From: Stereocaulon alpinum
Lineage: Eukaryota; Ascomycota; Lecanoromycetes; Lecanorales; Stereocaulaceae
Length of the DNA: 23,122 nt
NCBI GenBank assembly: GCA_018257865.1
Contig: JAEUBA010000216.1
Coordinates: 1-23,122, forward strand
Direction: 5' to 3'
Part shown: piece by piece, positions 20,750-23,122 of the stretch
Numbering within the stretch: the stretch's first letter is position 1
Layout: the number at the start of each line of letters is the position of its first letter
Position numbers and translations under genes: made by a program
Notes under the pieces: model-generated
Databases searched by the model: none
What the model was told of the DNA's origin: nothing
Seen by the model: only the letters and a program-made list of their open reading frames with translations

Positions 20750-21048
20750 TACTTATTAACTTACTTAGAACTCCTATATTAAAAGTATCTATAGGTAAGT
20801 AACTTATATATCTTCTTAGCGCTAAAGTACCCTACTAGGGGATTATTATAGTATTTACTAATAAGTTCTTCCCTTAAGGCTTTATCTCTAGGGATATATA
20901 GGTAGTTATTATTTCTTAATATTCCTTTTAAGTCTAAAGCCTATACCTTACTCCGGAGATAGCGCTATAACGGCGTAACCTTATTTATAGAAAAGGACTT
21001 CGCCTAATTATTAATAGCCTATAAGTCCCGAATTAAAGTCTTAATTAA
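20750..21048 (-). pseudogene. Gypsy B RNase H-integrase linker and zinc-finger part (middle arm)
   Basis: This short minus-strand arm of element B's pol reads TLIRDL, NNYLYIPRDKALREELISKY, then NPLVGYFSAKKIYKLLTYRYF, the typical region before the gypsy integrase core. In the family it reads H-x-x-PLAGHFGxxKTxxLxxRxF, with two His of the HHCC finger; the first position now reads as Tyr/Asn-type RIP products. It is bounded on the right by the LINE tail's target duplication (21035-21048) and on the left by element A's duplication, and the frame is continuous across both once the inserts are removed. Confidence 0.85.
21035..21048. repeat. Target-site duplication of the LINE tail, left copy
   Basis: AAAGTCTTAATTAA is repeated exactly at 22232-22245. 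A 14-base duplication is typical for target-primed LINE insertion. It lies in the linker of gypsy B. Confidence 0.9.
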
Positions 21049-22040
21049 CGCTCGCGATAATATAGAACGACTACCTACGGATAGTGCTTAGAGTATATAA
21101 GGTAACACCGGTCTAAGTCCTAGAAGCGGAAGCAGTTATTATACCTATCTAAACCTATCTAGACGCCCTAGTTATAAGATACTAAGTACTGAGGGGAGTA
21201 TACCCCTTAATAATTAAAGGTAACCGCTTAATCCGTAGGAGACTATAGGGAAGGAGAGGAAGGGCGCGCCTAATACGCCTAACCCTATTACTAGAAAAGG
21301 AAGAATAGGCCCTGCAGGAGCTTAAGGCGAAGGATTAGGATTAAGCGGTAATAGTGATAAGGAGGAAGGTATATTAGTATAACCTAAAAACGGATATTAA
21401 GGAGTATTAAGATATAGGCGTCCTAGCTAAGAAGATATAAGGCTAGGTAATAGTAAAGTAGATTAAGCGGTAGGAGGTATATAAGGATACTATCCCTAAG
21501 TACTCTCGCACACCTATATAGAATAAACTGTTATTCAGAGAAAGGTATAACTACTACCTAAAGCTTAAGAAGGCAGAAAGCTTAATAGTAGTCTAACTCT
21601 AAAGTAGGAAGAATAAGTTTAACTACTTCCTTTATAAGGCGAGAGTACTAGGGGTCCGCAGTACCCGCTATAGTTATAGATAGAGGAATTAGGATATAAA
21701 GTATATTCTCCTATACTACCTAAAGCTTAGTAATACTTAAAGGGAGCTTATTAAAGAGGTAGAGACTTATAATATTAGGACTATACTAGCTAAGGTTACT
21801 AGTATAAGAGCAGCTATAAGATAGCTAGTTAGGTTAGGATTCCTAACGTAGTATTAACTTACTAGGGAATAGCTCTCCTAATCTAAACTCCTTATTAAAG
21901 TAGAACCGGTAATAAAAACCCTAAAGATAAAGAAGCCTAAGTATAAGTAGAAGCTAAAGGCGGCGGAGCTACTAGAGTATTATAGGGCCTATTAGGGTAA
22001 TAGAGATTATTATTACTAGTATTATAAAGCCTAGTAGTAA
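21049..22040 (+). pseudogene. LINE ORF2 C-terminal relic (after RT, Cys-rich end)
   Basis: From about 21300 the plus strand reads as the C-terminal part of a Tad-like ORF2. LFRERYNYYLKLKKAESL (21531-21584) is followed by SRKNKFNYFLYKARVLGVRS, then RYSYR and DIKYILLYYLK (21655-21730), then RELIKEVETYNIRTILAKV and LVRLGFLT (to 21845). In the family this region has a C-x-C...H-x3-C type motif (ARCxCG, KHILLHCP), and here its Cys and His have become Tyr. The part from 21049 to 21300 should be the RNase H end but is barely readable. The reading fades into a Lys/Ala-rich end near 22000. No RT is included, because the copy is truncated. Confidence 0.75.
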
Positions 22041-22216
22041 GGTTAGATAGGCGGAGCAGAATAATAAGTAAGCTAATAAGCGAAAGTTTTTAGCTAGAAG
22101 GGGCGACTCTAGAAAGGTTTCTTTTACGTTTAGAGGGCCTTTAACCCCCCTAGATTTCCTAATAATATAAGAGAACACCCTTATTAGTATATATAGATAC
22201 TAGAATAGGCGTATAA

Positions 22217-22231
22217 ATCAATCAATCAATC
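22217..22231 (+). repeat. LINE 3' tail of ATCA units
   Basis: AATC/ATCA repeats three to four times directly before the right target duplication. It keeps its CA dinucleotides, unlike the sequence around it. It marks the 3' end of the LINE insertion. Confidence 0.8.
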
Positions 22232-22245
22232 AAAGTCTTAATTAA
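22232..22245. repeat. Target-site duplication of the LINE tail, right copy
   Basis: This is an exact copy of 21035-21048. On the minus strand, element B resumes to its right with KDP, a RIP stop and YLIK, in frame with TLIRDL of the middle arm. Confidence 0.9.
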
Positions 22246-23122
22246 ATATTAAGGATCCTTATAGGCTAATTCTATAATACCTCTTATATCCTTTTAGGGG
22301 ATAATAACTTAGAGGCCTATAATTTAAAAAGCCGGCGATATCGCTATAATAATTCCTTTACCTTCCTTATCTCTACCCTAAAGCGCGAGTTTATTCTATA
22401 ATATTAATAATAACTTAGTATTTAGCAGGGAACTTCCTTTATAATTAGGGTATTATAATAGCGTATCTATAGGATTCGTTTTTCTAGTATAATAAGTAAT
22501 TTTAAAATCGAAAGTAGCGAGCTTTAGCGCCTACCTAGCTTACTAGGGATTTAACTACTTCTACGTTATAAAGCCCTTAAGGTTATTATAATTAGTAAGA
22601 ACCTTAATAGTAAACGGGCTACCTTTTAGGTAGTACTACTACTATTTTATTACCGCTACTATAGCGAGTAATTCTTAGTTATAAATCTTATAATTCTACT
22701 CCGCAGGAATTGTCTTCTAAGACTAAAAGGTAATTAGATACTAGTAGCTATTATTATCTAGTTATATAAGTACTACTATAATAGTAAAGTTAGAGGTATT
22801 AGTTTCTATACATAACTTTACTTCTAAGTTAAAGTAGTATAGAAATAGTATACTAGAAAAGATATCCTAAAGCTTTTAAAAAGTACCTTTAGTATTATTA
22901 TTCTACTAAAGTTAACCTACCTTTTTCCTATCCTTACTACCTTTAAGTAAGTCGGTTAGAGGCGTAGCTATAGTAGTATAGTTATAAATAAACCGCTAGT
23001 AGAAATTTATAAAGCCTAAAAAGACTTATATATCTTAAAAGGTCTTTAGCCTAAGCTATTCCCTAATTATCGCTACGCGTTCCTAATCTATTACTACGCT
23101 ATTAGTAGATATAATAAATCTA
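22246..23122 (-). pseudogene. Gypsy B reverse transcriptase end and RNase H relic (right arm)
   Basis: This arm covers the C-terminal end of RT and the RNase H domain, which copy element RNA and remove the RNA strand. From the right edge the minus strand reads ERVAIIRE, then VFLGFINFY and RFIYNYTTIATPLTDLLKGS (about 23010-22945), the RT thumb/connection of gypsy elements. RNase H follows: VKLCIETNTSNFTIIVVL near 22820-22770 (catalytic Asp of the ETDAS-type motif now Asn), YKIYNQELLAIVAAVKQ near 22680-22640, and VLTNYNNLKGFI near 22600-22570 (TDHNNL changed). ALKLATFDFKITYYTRKTNPIDTL near 22540-22470 follows, then the linker. The rest of RT, protease and gag lie outside the window. Confidence 0.88.

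Larger units (their letters stand above)
21049..22231 (+). mobile_element. 5'-truncated LINE insertion
   Basis: This is an 1183-bp plus-strand fragment bounded by 14-bp direct repeats, with the end of a LINE ORF2, a short 3' UTR and a simple tail of ATCA units (about 22217-22231). Truncation at the 5' end, a long target duplication and a simple-repeat tail are the marks of LINE retrotransposition. It interrupts gypsy B. Whether it is the same family as the LINE at 3.5-12 kb cannot be said, because they share no overlapping segment. Confidence 0.9.
12340..23122 (-). mobile_element. Ty3/gypsy element B, interrupted twice, continues past the right edge
   Basis: The minus strand carries, from right to left, the end of a gypsy reverse transcriptase and RNase H (23122-22246), the RNase H/integrase linker and zinc-finger part (21048-20750), and the integrase core with chromodomain (13775-about 12600). 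The gaps are filled by a LINE tail (21049-22231) and by element A (13776-20744). Removing each insert with one copy of its target duplication restores a continuous frame, which shows that the three pieces are one element. Its 5' LTR, gag and most of RT lie beyond the window. Confidence 0.88.

Noticed and set aside
21972..22178. 68-codon open frame on the minus strand, the longest ORF in the window
   Set aside because: It is antisense to the LINE ORF2 end and 3' UTR, has a low-complexity hydrophobic composition, no family likeness, and arises where RIP happened to leave no stop. It is treated as a chance shadow.
1..23122. CRISPR array, prokaryotic operons, Shine-Dalgarno sites
   Set aside because: No spaced repeats of the right kind, and all recognisable content is eukaryotic transposon protein. 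Prokaryotic features do not apply.

Overview
The window looks like a block of dead, nested transposable elements in the genome of a filamentous ascomycete (Pezizomycotina). The whole 23 kb appears processed by repeat-induced point mutation (RIP). CpA and TpG are almost absent over long stretches and TpA takes their place, while CpG is kept. CAG/CAA and TGG codons have therefore become stops and ATG has nearly vanished. No reading frame longer than about 70 codons survives on either strand. I see no intact host gene, tRNA, rRNA or CRISPR array. Every gene call is a relic, read by translating through RIP stops and allowing C-to-T and G-to-A changes.

Layout, left to right. (1) 1-3530: an unassigned element with two decayed plus-strand frames, a 45-bp in-frame tandem repeat (3121-3255), and more surviving CA/TG than elsewhere. 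(2) 3530-4476 and 10448-about 12110: two arms of one minus-strand Tad-like LINE. The right arm is ORF1 with CCHC knuckles and the left arm is the endonuclease of ORF2. (3) 4477-10447: a plus-strand Helitron (Rep/HUH plus PIF1-like helicase). It sits in the first codons of the LINE's ORF2, with a 5' TC, a 3' hairpin and CTAG, between A and T. (4) 12110-12570: a small plus-strand coiled-coil relic and a probable LTR/3' end. (5) 12570-23122: a minus-strand Ty3/gypsy element 'B' (RT end, RNase H, integrase, chromodomain), running off the right edge. B is broken twice. One break is a complete minus-strand Ty3/gypsy element 'A' (13776-20744) with two 240-bp LTRs and a TAATA target duplication. The other is a 5'-truncated plus-strand LINE tail (21049-22231) with a 14-bp target duplication and a short ATCA-type tail.

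The junctions give a relative history. B is older than A and older than the LINE tail, and the first LINE is older than the Helitron. At both insertions in B the integrase-region frame resumes exactly when the insert and one duplication copy are removed. Damage is nearly all substitution: catalytic His and Cys became Tyr, Gln/Trp became stop, and some catalytic Asp became Asn. The most useful points for follow-up are the exact nested junctions, the transition-only LTR divergence with CG-to-TA double changes, the unassigned left element, and the unexplained 1.5 kb between the integrase and the 3' LTR of element A.
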